A model generated the notes under the pieces. It had not been told where the DNA came from and did no database searches. It saw only the letters and a program-made list of their open reading frames with translations. Positions 51,899 to 60,642 of a stretch of 64,000 nucleotides of DNA are shown here, piece by piece. This DNA is from Asticcacaulis benevestitus DSM 16100 = ATCC BAA-896 (lineage in GTDB: Bacteria; Pseudomonadota; Alphaproteobacteria; Caulobacterales; Caulobacteraceae), in NCBI RefSeq assembly GCF_000376105.1, contig NZ_AQWM01000006.1, positions 86,053-150,052 on the forward strand. The letters are read 5' to 3'. The translations under genes and the position numbers were made by a program. Every line of letters starts with the position of its first letter. Position 1 is the stretch's first letter.

Positions 51899-54800
51899 GT
51901 AGCAATACTTTCGTTTCAGTCGTTAGCGGGGTAACAGGTTGGGCGGCCTCAAATTGCGCGATGAGGTCGGCTTTTTTGACGTTGGCCTTGTCGAGATTGG
52001 CCAGCTTGATGTGGCCGAAGCCACGGATCTCTTCCGGCAGTTTGGCAAGCGCCACCGCCAGATCGAGATTATGAGGACGAAGATCGCGCGCCAGACGTTC
52101 GATCAGATGCACGTAGTCGGTGATGAGCTGGCGCTCGGTGCGGCGCTCATGGGTGTAACCCAAAAGATCGAATGGCGTGCCGCGTAAGGCCTTGCCGGCC
52201 TTCAACATAGCGAAGGCCTTGAAAACCCACGGGCCGAATTTACGCTTCTTCGCGCCCATCATGGGCGGCGCGAGGTAGACAGATATTGCCTTTGTATCTT
52301 CAAACTGTTCGGCCAGGACTTTGCGGAACTCCGGATCGCAATAGAGCCGCGCCACTTCATACTCGTCTTTGTAGGCCATCAGTTTGTAGGCGTTGCGCGC
52401 CACGGCCTCGGCAAGGCGTGGTTCGCCTCTCACCAGATCAACCAGAGCCCTGTAGCGCGCGGCATAGGCGGCGTTTTGATAGTCGGTCAGATCGGTCATG
52501 CGGGCGCTGACGAAGCTATCGAGATCAAAGACGGGCGTCTGCGCAGGCGCCGCTTCCAGCCGGCCCTCTGCCCAGGCACGCCCCAGGGCGAAAGCACGCA
52601 GATTGGCCGTCACCGCGGCGCCGTTCAGGGCGATGGCGCGTTCGACCGCCGCCAGTGACAAGGGCAACACGCCGGCCTGCCAGGCCGCGCCCCACATGAT
52701 CATCAGGGCGTAGACCGCATCACCCATATAGGTGCGGGCAAGGCCAGCGGCATCGAAGGTCTCCAGCGTGCGCGCGGCGTTGCGCACCTTGCGCACCATG
52801 GAAAGCTGGTCGAACACGGTGTTGGTGTTGAGCGTGAACTCGCCGCTCGGTGTCAGGGCGCTGTTGAGAAAGCCTATGGTGCGGTCCGTGTTCAACAGCG
52901 GCAAGCAGGCCTTGCCATGCGCCGTGATCATGTCGGCGGCGATCATGACATCGGCCTCACCGAGCGGGATACGACCGCCCGGCACCATCACGCCGGGGGC
53001 GGCAAAGCGAACGTGAGCATCAACCGCGCCACCACGCTGCGCCAGGCCGATCTGATCGACGCAGATCACTTCCACGCCGTCGATATGCGCCGCCATGCCG
53101 ATCATGGCCGACAGCGAGGTGACGCCCAGCCCGCCGATACCGGTGAGCAACAGATTGTAGGGCTGCGCCGTCAGCGGCATCGGCGTCGCCTCAGGCAGAT
53201 CGTGGATCAGATGATCGATGGCAGCGGGCTGCACCTTCTTTATCTGCGCGCCTTCCAGTGACACGAAGCTCGGGCAGAAGCCTTTCACGCATGAGGTATC
53301 GAGATTGCACGCCGACTGGTCGATCTCGCGCTTGCGACCGAGTTCGGTTTCCTTAGGCCCCACCGCGATGCAGTTCGATTTGACCGAGCAATCACCGCAA
53401 CCTTCGCATACCTTGGCGTTGATAAAGATGCGCTCTTTCGTCTGCGGCGCTAAGCCACGCTTGCGGCGGCGGCGCAGTTCGGTGGCGCACATCTGATCAT
53501 AGATCAGTACGGTGGTGCCGTGCGTCGCCTTAAGTTCGGCCTCGGCCACCTCAAGCTGATCGCGGTGATAGAAGCTGACCTTTGACGGCATCTTGGGATG
53601 ATTGCGCCAGCGATCAGGGTGTGGCGACACGAGGATGATCCGCCGGACGCCTTCGGCCGCGACCTGCTGCGCCACCGTCACCGGATGCAGCACGCCATCG
53701 ACATGCTGGCCGCCGGTCATGGCTACGGCGTCGTTATAGAGGATCTTGTAGGTAATGTTGACGTACGCCGCCACCGACTGGCGGATGGCCAGCAGACCGG
53801 AATGAAAATAGGTGCCGTCGCCCAGATTGGCGAAGATGTGGTGCTCGTCGGTGAAAGGCGCCTGCCCGACCCAGGTCACGCCCTCACCGCCCATATGGGT
53901 GCAGATTTCCGAATGACGATCGGGGATAAACTGCACCATGTAGTGACAGCCGATTCCGGCTGTGGCGCGTGAGCCTTCCGGCACGGTGGTCGAGGTGTTG
54001 TGCGGACAGCCGGCGCAGAAAAACGGCTTGCGCGTATGAAGCTGGACGACGTTTTCCTTGGCAATAGCCTGTTCGGCATAACGGGCGATGATCGCCTGAC
54101 GCGCCTCGGTGCGGGCTTCCGCCGGCAACACCGCGAACAGGGCCATGGCGACGCTGACCGTATCAAGGTCAAGCACATCGCGCACCACGTCCTTACCACG
54201 CACACGCGGTCGGCGCGAATCCGGCAGGCCGTAGAGCGCGTTCTTGAGCTGGTATTCGATCAGGTTACGGCGTTCCTCAACCACCAGCACGGTTTCCAGC
54301 CCGTCGGCGAAGGCGAGCGCGCCCACCGGATCGAGCGGCCACACCATGCCGACCTTCCAGATACGCAGGCCCATCCGGCGCGCCCCGGCCTCATCGATCT
54401 GCAGCAGGCGCAGGGCATCGAGCACATGCAGGAAACCCTTGCCGGAGGTGGCGATACCCAGACGCGCGCTCGGCGCATCCTGCATCAGCGGATTGAGGCC
54501 ATTATGACGAGCGAAGGCCTGCGCCGCCGGCAAGCGGAAATGACGGTGCAGCACTTCCTTTTGATCGGGCGTATGGTTGAGGCGGATATTCAGCCCGCCT
54601 TCCGGCAGGTCGAAATCCGGCAGGGTGGTTTGCCAGCGAAGCGAGTCGATATGTGCCGAGGTCGAGGCGTCCATCAGGTCGGAAATGGTCTTGATGCCGA
54701 TCCAGCAGCCGGAATAACGCGAAAGCTGGATCCCCTTCATGCCGAACTCGATCACCTCATCAATGGTCGATGGCGACAGGGTCGGCATTTCGGCATCGGC

Positions 54801-55286
54801 GAAGGCAAATTCCGACTGGTTCGGCAGGGTCGATGACTTGCAGTTATGGTCGTCTCCGGCCAGGGCCAGCACACCGCCGAGCGCCGAGGTTCCGGCGAAG
54901 TTGGCATGTTTGAACACGTCTCCGGTCCGGTCAACACCCGGTCCCTTGCCGTACCAGAGGCCAAACACGCCATCCTTCCTGTGCCCGTTAAACAGTGGCA
55001 CATGCTGAGTTCCCCACACCGCCGTGGCGCCCAGGTCTTCATTGATGCCGCGCTGGACGACGATATCATGGTCATCGAGGCGCTTTTGTTCCTGCGCCAG
55101 TTGCATATCGTAGGAGCCCAAGGGAGATCCGCGATAGCCGGAGATAAAGCCTGCCGTGTTCAGCCCGGCCTGGCGATCCCTGTCGCGGATCAGCATGGGC
55201 AGCCGGACAAGCGCCTGAACGCCGGTCATGAAAGCCCGGCCGGATGTCAGTTCATATCGGTCGGCAAGGCTTACCTCGGCGCGCAT
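51891..55286 (-). CDS. Fused 2-oxoacid (indolepyruvate-type) ferredoxin oxidoreductase
   Basis: The 1131-residue protein fuses IorA-type and IorB-type parts. N-terminal: ALVRLPMLIRDRDRQAGLNT, GYRGSPLGSYDMQLAQEQ; middle: KPFFCAGCPHNTSTTVPEGS and the TPP region with GGEGVTWVGQAPF and NLGDGTYFHSGLLAIR; then CEGCGDCSVKSNC as an iron-sulfur site; C-terminal: LLLTGIGGLGVTSLSAMIGM gamma-type domain. It decarboxylates 2-oxoacids to acyl-CoA, reducing ferredoxin. First in the operon with Leu/Val dehydrogenase, so branched-chain 2-oxoacids are the likely substrates. AGGG before 55286 favours that start over 55292. Divergent from an Lrp gene. Confidence 0.9.
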   Translation of the reverse strand: MRAEVSLADRYELTSGRAFMTGVQALVRLPMLIRDRDRQAGLNTAGFISGYRGSPLGSYDMQLAQEQKRLDDHDIVVQRGINEDLGATAVWGTQHVPLFNGHRKDGVFGLWYGKGPGVDRTGDVFKHANFAGTSALGGVLALAGDDHNCKSSTLPNQSEFAFADAEMPTLSPSTIDEVIEFGMKGIQLSRYSGCWIGIKTISDLMDASTSAHIDSLRWQTTLPDFDLPEGGLNIRLNHTPDQKEVLHRHFRLPAAQAFARHNGLNPLMQDAPSARLGIATSGKGFLHVLDALRLLQIDEAGARRMGLRIWKVGMVWPLDPVGALAFADGLETVLVVEERRNLIEYQLKNALYGLPDSRRPRVRGKDVVRDVLDLDTVSVAMALFAVLPAEARTEARQAIIARYAEQAIAKENVVQLHTRKPFFCAGCPHNTSTTVPEGSRATAGIGCHYMVQFIPDRHSEICTHMGGEGVTWVGQAPFTDEHHIFANLGDGTYFHSGLLAIRQSVAAYVNITYKILYNDAVAMTGGQHVDGVLHPVTVAQQVAAEGVRRIILVSPHPDRWRNHPKMPSKVSFYHRDQLEVAEAELKATHGTTVLIYDQMCATELRRRRKRGLAPQTKERIFINAKVCEGCGDCSVKSNCIAVGPKETELGRKREIDQSACNLDTSCVKGFCPSFVSLEGAQIKKVQPAAIDHLIHDLPEATPMPLTAQPYNLLLTGIGGLGVTSLSAMIGMAAHIDGVEVICVDQIGLAQRGGAVDAHVRFAAPGVMVPGGRIPLGEADVMIAADMITAHGKACLPLLNTDRTIGFLNSALTPSGEFTLNTNTVFDQLSMVRKVRNAARTLETFDAAGLARTYMGDAVYALMIMWGAAWQAGVLPLSLAAVERAIALNGAAVTANLRAFALGRAWAEGRLEAAPAQTPVFDLDSFVSARMTDLTDYQNAAYAARYRALVDLVRGEPRLAEAVARNAYKLMAYKDEYEVARLYCDPEFRKVLAEQFEDTKAISVYLAPPMMGAKKRKFGPWVFKAFAMLKAGKALRGTPFDLLGYTHERRTERQLITDYVHLIERLARDLRPHNLDLAVALAKLPEEIRGFGHIKLANLDKANVKKADLIAQFEAAQPVTPLTTETKVLLHV

Positions 55287-55445
55287 CAACATATCCCTGT
55301 GGCATAGTTATTTTCTAATGATACTAATCCTGAAATGTGAGAAAGTGCTTCCGAACTGCGGATGCGTAATCCACGTTTTCAGCTATAATTTCTGCAATTA
55401 CAAAAAATGGCAGAATAAAACTCTGGTGCAGGGCAATATAAGCGA

Positions 55446-55925
55446 ATGAACAAGAGCAAGGACCACCGCGCCCTCGATGAGATCGACAAGAAGATTCTTC
55501 GCCTGTTGCGCGAAGACTGTCATCTGACGACGCAGGAGGTCGCCGACAAGGTCGGGCTGTCGCAAACCCCCTGCTGGTCGCGCATCAAGCGGCTGGAAGA
55601 AACCGGCGTGATCACCGGCTATGTGGCGCTGCTCAATCCGGAAAAGGTCGGCAAGCCACTCTCTGTCATCGTCGAAATGACGCTGGAGCAACATGATGAC
55701 GAGAAGATCGAGAACTTTTCCCGCCATATCGCCACCCTGACCGAAGTGACCGACGCCTATCTCACCACCGGCGAATACGATTACGTCATCATCGCCGCCG
55801 TGGAGGACACCGAGGATTACGAGGTTTTCCTGCGCAAGAAGCTGCTGAAATTCCCTGGAATCCGCCACACGCGCTCGACCTTCTGCCTGCGCCGCCTCAA
55901 GCGCGATCCATCGCCGTCACTCTAG
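55446..55925 (+). CDS. Lrp/AsnC-family regulator
   Basis: The 159-residue protein has an AsnC HTH (LDEIDKKILRLLREDCHLTT, VADKVGLSQTPCWSRIKRLE) and the RAM ligand domain (LSVIVEMTLEQHDDEKIENF, TDAYLTTGEYDYVIIAAVED, FPGIRHTRSTFCLRRLKRDP). It diverges from the oxidoreductase operon across about 160 bases that include an AT-rich part. Sensing of a branched-chain amino acid and control of the operon is the expected role, by analogy with BkdR. Confidence 0.92.
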   Translation: MNKSKDHRALDEIDKKILRLLREDCHLTTQEVADKVGLSQTPCWSRIKRLEETGVITGYVALLNPEKVGKPLSVIVEMTLEQHDDEKIENFSRHIATLTEVTDAYLTTGEYDYVIIAAVEDTEDYEVFLRKKLLKFPGIRHTRSTFCLRRLKRDPSPSL

Positions 55926-56016
55926 GCTACCCGCCTACCAGAGAATTATAGCCGGACGCTTCCCGCGACGGTTGATCTTTGCTAGGATGGACGTCTGTTT
56001 CAGCAAAGGCGCGCAG

Positions 56017-56481
56017 ATGACCCCACGTTCCACATTCCTGATGGTTGCCGGCGCGTGTGCCGCGCTTGCGCTTACCGCCTGTTCGACCTTCCCGTCCGGC
56101 AAGACAGCCGAAGCGGCACAAACCCTCATCGGCACCTGGCAACTGGTGCAGTTCCTGCCCAAAGGCAGCGCAGCGCCGGTCAAGCCCGATGCCGCCGACC
56201 GTTATGAGATCACCTTCGTCGATAAAGGCCGCGTTGCCCTCAAGGTCGACTGCAATCGCGCCACCGCGATCTGGGAAACCACGCCGACCGATGGCACCCA
56301 CGGAACCTTAACCTTCGGGCCCATGGCCATGACGCGCATGGCCTGCCCGACGCCGGCGCTCGATACCGGCTGGGAACTCAACGCCAATTCCGTTGCTAAC
56401 TACGCCGTCGCCGGTGACAGCCTTGTGCTGGGCCTGAAAGATGGCAAGGGCACCTACGAATGGGCGCGCAAGAAAGACTAG
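56017..56481 (+). CDS. META-domain lipoprotein
   Basis: The 154-residue protein has a lipobox (LALTACS, Cys about 21), then GTWQLVQFLP and YEITFVDKGRVALKVDCNRA, GTLTFGPMAMTRMACP with a paired Cys, and WELNANSVANYAVAGDSLVL. This is a HslJ/META-like domain. ATG 56017 is chosen because it gives a proper signal; an upstream ATG at 55972 has no such pattern. It converges with bolA with a four-base overlap. Confidence 0.85.
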   Translation: MTPRSTFLMVAGACAALALTACSTFPSGKTAEAAQTLIGTWQLVQFLPKGSAAPVKPDAADRYEITFVDKGRVALKVDCNRATAIWETTPTDGTHGTLTFGPMAMTRMACPTPALDTGWELNANSVANYAVAGDSLVLGLKDGKGTYEWARKKD

Positions 56482-56711
56482 ACTTTCGCCACTGTTTCCA
56501 GCGCCAGGGCATGCAACGGACCGCTGAGCAGATCGGCCAGCGCCTTATTGACCAACTGGTGCTGGCGCACGCGCGGCAGGCCATTGAAGGCCTCTGATAC
56601 GATGCGCGCCTTATAGTGATCGCCGTCCCCGGCCAGATCGGTGATGGTGATTTCCGCGTCCGGAAAAGCGGCAGCGATACGCGCCTCAAGATCGCTTTGG
56701 GCGATGGCCAT
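56478..56711 (-). CDS. BolA-family protein
   Basis: The 77-residue protein has the BolA fold features: IAQSDLEARIAAAFPDAEIT, GDGDHYKARIVSEAFNG with the conserved His, LPRVRQHQLVNKALADLL and the end LHALALETVAKV. BolA/IbaG proteins pair with monothiol glutaredoxins in iron-sulfur handling. The strong GAGGAG upstream of ATG 56711 decides this start over one five codons earlier. Confidence 0.9.
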   Translation of the reverse strand: MAIAQSDLEARIAAAFPDAEITITDLAGDGDHYKARIVSEAFNGLPRVRQHQLVNKALADLLSGPLHALALETVAKV

Positions 56712-57099
56712 GGCAAAACTCCTCAATTAACTGCCGGTGGCTTAGCCGGTTTTGCACCGCTTGGGTAGCCTCCCCAACCCTGTCCGGGATATTACCACGC
56801 ACGGTCTGGCGCCATGGATCTTCGTGCGCACGCAAATAAGCGTCTTTGCGATCTAAATTTTTCGCCTCCTGCAAAAGGCGAAAAAGGCAATCAACGGCAA
56901 AATATTACATCAAGACAACACCACGTTGTGTCAAAATATGAAAAATTATTCCCGCAAATTCATACACTTATAATAATAAGCAGCCTTGTATTTTCATTTC
57001 AGAAAACACGCCTCCTTCGTGCTCAAAGCGCGTTTTCATCCTAAACGCGCAATTAACCCATAGCGTTTAGGATAAGCGCATTGTTCAAAGGAGTAAGAC
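56712..57099. other. Intergenic region with porin leader
   Basis: This stretch of about 390 bases has no gene. The middle part (56840-56990) is AT-rich and probably holds promoters for bolA and the porin. The last 75 bases hold two overlapping hairpins listed separately. Confidence 0.5.
57028..57073 (+). promoter_or_regulatory. Porin leader with mutually exclusive hairpins
   Basis: GCGCGTTT (57028-57035) pairs perfectly with AAACGCGC (57043-57050). ATCCTAAACGC (57038-57048) pairs perfectly with GCGTTTAGGAT (57063-57073). The two share 57043-57048 and cannot form together. The second ends about 17 bases before the ribosome binding site (AAAGGAG) of the porin. This could be an attenuator, a thermosensor or an sRNA target; an operator dyad is the simpler alternative. 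Confidence 0.5.
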
Positions 57100-58716
57100 A
57101 TGCGTACCCCCAGCCGCCGGACATACCGGAATGTTTGCCTGGCCGCCGCCAGCCTGCTGACCCTCAGTGTCGCCGCCGCACCGGTAATGGCCAAGCCCGC
57201 CAAACAACTGACCCAGGCTGATATCCACGATCTGATCATGGCGGAAGCCCAGAAGCTGATCGCTATTCAAAAATCCGACGACGCGGCTTCAGAAGCTCAG
57301 AAGCAGGCGCAGATCGATGCCCTTCAGGCCGAAGTGCGTAACCTGGCCGATCAGTTGCGTACCCTGCAAGCCCAATCCCAGACTCAGGCCCAGACCCTGG
57401 CGGTCGTAACCGCGCCTAAGCCGGCGCCGGCAGCACCGGCCGCCGCCACGGCTTCGGTCTCCATCAAGAACGGCACCCCGACGTTTGCCTCCAGTGACGG
57501 CGCTTTCACGCTCAGCATCAATGGCAATATCCAGGCCGACGCCGCCAGCTACATGCAGGACGACAATCTGCCTGCCGCCATTACGGGCGCCGCGCGCGAC
57601 CTGAACAGCGGCACCAATTTCCGCCGCGCCCGCCTGGGCTTCAAAGGCAAGGTGTTCAAAGACTTCGACTACAACATGGTGTTTGATTTCGGCGGCGCCG
57701 GTGCCGAGGATGTCGGCCGCATCCACGAAGCCTGGATCCAGTATTCCGGCTTCAAGAACGCCAAGATCCGCGTGGGTGAATTCGCCCCTCTGGCCGGCAT
57801 GGCCGACGCCGCATCACAAAACGCCTCGGCCTTCATGGAACGTGCCTCCTCGTCAGAACTGGCGCGTAACTTCGCCGGCGGCGACACACGCATGGGCGTC
57901 GGCATCTTCAATACCTATGATCGCTGGCTCTATTCAGCCGCCCTCACCGGCGGCACGGTCTCGGCGCTCAATACCGCGGCGAGCGGTTTCAACACCGTCA
58001 ACAACGACGAGCAACTGGGCGTCGTCGCCCGCGTGGCCGGTACGCCCATCAAGGGCAAGAACTCTCTGATCCACGTCGGCCTCAACTACAACGCCATCAT
58101 TAATCCGGGCGATGCCGGCGCCAGCGCCGCCACGCGTTATCCGGTGCAACTGCGCGATCGCCCCGAACTCCGCGTCGACGGCACCCGCCTGATCGATAGC
58201 GGCGCGATCAACACCCAATCCGCCTCGGCCACCGGCATCGAGTTCGGCGCGCAATACAAAAACCTCTACCTCGCGTCCGAAGCCTTCCAGTACAAGATCA
58301 AGCGTCTCGGCGCGGCGGCCGGTGTCACCGACCCCGACTTCACCGGCTGGTATGCCGAAGGTGGTTGGGTCATCACCGGTGAAACACGCAAGTACAACAC
58401 CCAGACCGGCGCCTTCGATGGCATCGTGCCGGCCCACAACTTCGATCCGAAGACGGGCCAGTGGGGCGCCTTCGAACTGGTGGCGCGTTACTCGACCCTC
58501 GACCTCAACTACCACGCCGACGCCCTGCTGGCGGCCGACCGCGTGCGCGGTGGTCAACAGGACATCACCTCCATCGGCCTGAACTGGCAACTCAACCCTG
58601 CCATCCGCTTCGTATTTGAGGGGCAGGACGTCAAGGTTGAACGCCTGAACGCTGCAGGCGCCTCGATCGGTCAGGACTACACGACCATCGCCGCCCGCGC
58701 CCAATTCAGTTACTAA
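57100..58716 (+). CDS. OprO/OprP-type porin
   Basis: The 538-residue protein has a signal peptide (LAAASLLTLSVAAAPVMA), a periplasmic coiled coil (about 60-100: IDALQAEVRNLADQLRTLQA), an Ala/Pro linker, then a 16-strand-type barrel: FTLSINGNIQADAASYMQDD, FRRARLGFKGKVFKDFDYNM, FNTYDRWLYSAALTGG, GWYAEGGWVITGETRKYN and the C-terminal IAARAQFSY ending in an aromatic residue. The family transports phosphate or polyphosphate in Pseudomonas. Strong AAGGAG upstream. Confidence 0.88.
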   Translation: MRTPSRRTYRNVCLAAASLLTLSVAAAPVMAKPAKQLTQADIHDLIMAEAQKLIAIQKSDDAASEAQKQAQIDALQAEVRNLADQLRTLQAQSQTQAQTLAVVTAPKPAPAAPAAATASVSIKNGTPTFASSDGAFTLSINGNIQADAASYMQDDNLPAAITGAARDLNSGTNFRRARLGFKGKVFKDFDYNMVFDFGGAGAEDVGRIHEAWIQYSGFKNAKIRVGEFAPLAGMADAASQNASAFMERASSSELARNFAGGDTRMGVGIFNTYDRWLYSAALTGGTVSALNTAASGFNTVNNDEQLGVVARVAGTPIKGKNSLIHVGLNYNAIINPGDAGASAATRYPVQLRDRPELRVDGTRLIDSGAINTQSASATGIEFGAQYKNLYLASEAFQYKIKRLGAAAGVTDPDFTGWYAEGGWVITGETRKYNTQTGAFDGIVPAHNFDPKTGQWGAFELVARYSTLDLNYHADALLAADRVRGGQQDITSIGLNWQLNPAIRFVFEGQDVKVERLNAAGASIGQDYTTIAARAQFSY

Positions 58717-58740
58717 TCGCGGGCTACAGCCCACGATTAG
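58713..58740 (+). terminator. Terminator of the porin gene
   Basis: A 13-bp stem with one mismatch (CTAATCGCGGGCT with AGCCCACGATTAG) has a 2-base loop and begins at the stop codon, followed by CTTTCTTT. Confidence 0.7.
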
Positions 58741-58804
58741 CTTTCTTTAGCTCAAGCGCCGCATGGCTTAACGCGCAAACGTGCGCGGCGGGCGCTTGCC
58801 CTTG

Positions 58805-58837
58805 CCAAGGTGCGGTGAGATAATCACCGCACCTTGG
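58805..58837 (+). promoter_or_regulatory. Perfect 14-bp hairpin before modA
   Basis: CCAAGGTGCGGTGA (58805-58818) pairs perfectly with TCACCGCACCTTGG (58824-58837) around GATAA. It ends 22 bases before the modA ATG, followed by an AT-rich stretch. It could be a terminator/attenuator for read-through or an operator. It does not resemble the published ModE box as I remember it, nor the longer Moco RNA motif. Confidence 0.6.
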
Positions 58838-58859
58838 ATTTATTTAGAGCCAGATTCCC

Positions 58860-59609
58860 ATGACGATCAGACGCAGCTTCCTGACCGGCCTCGCCCTGCT
58901 GGCGCTCATCATGCCTTCAATAGCCTCGGCAAAAGATATTCAGGTCGCCGTGGCTGCCAATTTTACCGACGCCGCCAAGGAAGCCGCCAGCGCTTTCGAG
59001 AAAAAGACCGGCACGCACGTGAGCTTGAGCTTCGGCCCCTCCGGCGGTTTTTACAGTCAGATCCAGCAAGGTGCCCCCTTCGACGCCTTCCTGAGCGCTG
59101 ACGCCGAGCGCCCGACCAAACTCGAAACCGAAGGACTCGGCATCAAGGGCACCCGCTTCGTCTATGCCTACGGCACGCTGGTGCTGTGGAGCGCTACGCC
59201 CGGTTTTGTCGATAGCAAAGGCGCGGTCATCGCCAAGGGCAAGTTCGAGCATCTCGCCATCGCCGACCCGGCCTCGGCGCCTTACGGCGTCGCCGCGGTC
59301 GAATATCTGAAAAAGCGCGGGCTGTATGACGCGGTCGCCGCCAAAATCGTCAAGGGCAGTTCGATCGCGCAGACCTTCGGCTTTATCGATACCGGCTCAG
59401 CAGAACTGGGCTTCGTCGCTCTGTCGCAGGTCTACAAGTCGGGCAAGGGCTCGCGCTGGATCGTGCCGGCGGGTGATTACACCCCCATGGATCAGCAGGC
59501 CATCCTGTTGAAAGACACGCCCGAAGGCCGCGCCTGGCTGGCCTTTCTCAGGTCACCCGAAGGCGTCAAAATCATCACATCCTACGGCTACAAGGTACAC
59601 ACATCATGA
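58860..59609 (+). CDS. modA: Molybdate ABC transporter substrate-binding protein ModA
   Basis: The 249-residue protein has a signal peptide (SFLTGLALLALIMPSIASA) and the ModA fold: IQVAVAANFTDAAKEAASAF, VSLSFGPSGGFYSQIQQGAP with the oxyanion Ser residues, FDAFLSADAERPTKLETEG, IADPASAPYGVAAVEYL and GSAELGFVALSQV. It binds molybdate in the periplasm. First in an operon with a VOC gene, modB and modC. Confidence 0.94.
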   Translation: MTIRRSFLTGLALLALIMPSIASAKDIQVAVAANFTDAAKEAASAFEKKTGTHVSLSFGPSGGFYSQIQQGAPFDAFLSADAERPTKLETEGLGIKGTRFVYAYGTLVLWSATPGFVDSKGAVIAKGKFEHLAIADPASAPYGVAAVEYLKKRGLYDAVAAKIVKGSSIAQTFGFIDTGSAELGFVALSQVYKSGKGSRWIVPAGDYTPMDQQAILLKDTPEGRAWLAFLRSPEGVKIITSYGYKVHTS

Positions 59610-59968
59610 TCGACCATATGGGACTGCTCGTTTCCGACCGCACACGCAGCAAGGCTTTCTACGCCGCCGCCTTCGCGCCGCTTGGTTATACCGCGGTCAT
59701 GGACGGCCCCTACGGTACCGGCTTTGGCATAGGCAAACCGGATTTCTGGCTACAGGACGGTGCGCCGACCGACCACCTGCACGTGGCTATCAAGGCTGAA
59801 AACCGCGCCGCCGTGGATGCCTTTTACAAAGCCGCCATGGCCGCCGGCGGCCGCGACAATGGCCCGCCAGGCATCCGCGAGCACTATCATCCCAACTATT
59901 ACGGCGCCTTCGTGCTCGATCCCGATGGCCATAATATCGAAGCCGTCTGTCACAAGCCGGAAGCATGA
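59606..59968 (+). CDS. VOC-family (glyoxalase-like) protein inside the mod operon
   Basis: The 120-residue protein has the glyoxalase/dioxygenase fold: [57 protein letters not shown] and [20 protein letters not shown], with potential metal ligands His and Glu. Substrate is unknown. Its start overlaps modA by four bases and its stop overlaps modB by four, so it is translated with the transporter. It is a clear addition to the usual modABC order. Confidence 0.88.
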   Translation: MIDHMGLLVSDRTRSKAFYAAAFAPLGYTAVMDGPYGTGFGIGKPDFWLQDGAPTDHLHVAIKAENRAAVDAFYKAAMAAGGRDNGPPGIREHYHPNYYGAFVLDPDGHNIEAVCHKPEA

Positions 59969-60642
59969 ACGATATCGGCGGCGCCATCTGGGTGACGGTC
60001 AACCTGGCCGCCACCACCACGCTCTGCCTGCTGGTAATCGCCACGCCAATCGGCTGGTGGCTGTCGAGACGCCGCAACCTGTTCAAGGATATCGTCACGG
60101 CGGTCATAGCCCTGCCCATCGTCCTGCCGCCGACGGTGCTGGGCTTCTATCTGCTCGTGGCCATGGGTCCGAAAAGCCCACTGATGGACCTGCTCCACCC
60201 CTTCGGCGTCCGCACGCTCAATTTTTCCTTCGCAGGACTGGTTATCGGTTCGATCATCTATTCCCTGCCGTTCGCCGTGCAGCCGATCCGTAATGCCTTC
60301 GAAGCCCTGGGACAGCGCCCTTTCGATGTCGCTGCCACCTTGCGCGCCTCCAAACTCGACACGTTTTTCAATGTCGCTCTGCCTATGGCGCGCAAGGGTT
60401 TCCTGACCGCCGCCCTGCTCGTCTTCGCCCATACGGTGGGCGAATTCGGCGTGGTGCTGATGATCGGCGGCGCCATTCCCGGCAAGACCGAGGTCGTTTC
60501 GATCCGCATCTGGCAACTGGTCGAGCAGATGGACTGGCCGAGCGCCCACCGGCTGGCCGGCGGCCTGTTGGTCTTCGCCTTCGCGGCTCTGCTATCGCTG
60601 CTGGTGATCGACCGCCGCTGGAGCGCCCAAAATGACGCATGA
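59965..60642 (+). CDS. modB: Molybdate ABC transporter permease ModB
   Basis: The 225-residue permease has five hydrophobic segments and the EAA loop ([20 protein letters not shown]), with [20 protein letters not shown] and [20 protein letters not shown], both conserved in ModB. It forms the membrane channel with ModC. Overlaps VOC by four bases and modC by eleven. Confidence 0.94.
   Translation: MNDIGGAIWVTVNLAATTTLCLLVIATPIGWWLSRRRNLFKDIVTAVIALPIVLPPTVLGFYLLVAMGPKSPLMDLLHPFGVRTLNFSFAGLVIGSIIYSLPFAVQPIRNAFEALGQRPFDVAATLRASKLDTFFNVALPMARKGFLTAALLVFAHTVGEFGVVLMIGGAIPGKTEVVSIRIWQLVEQMDWPSAHRLAGGLLVFAFAALLSLLVIDRRWSAQNDA

Noticed and set aside
58805..58837. Moco riboswitch before the mod operon
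   Set aside because: Only a simple hairpin is present; the multi-stem Moco RNA structure is not seen.
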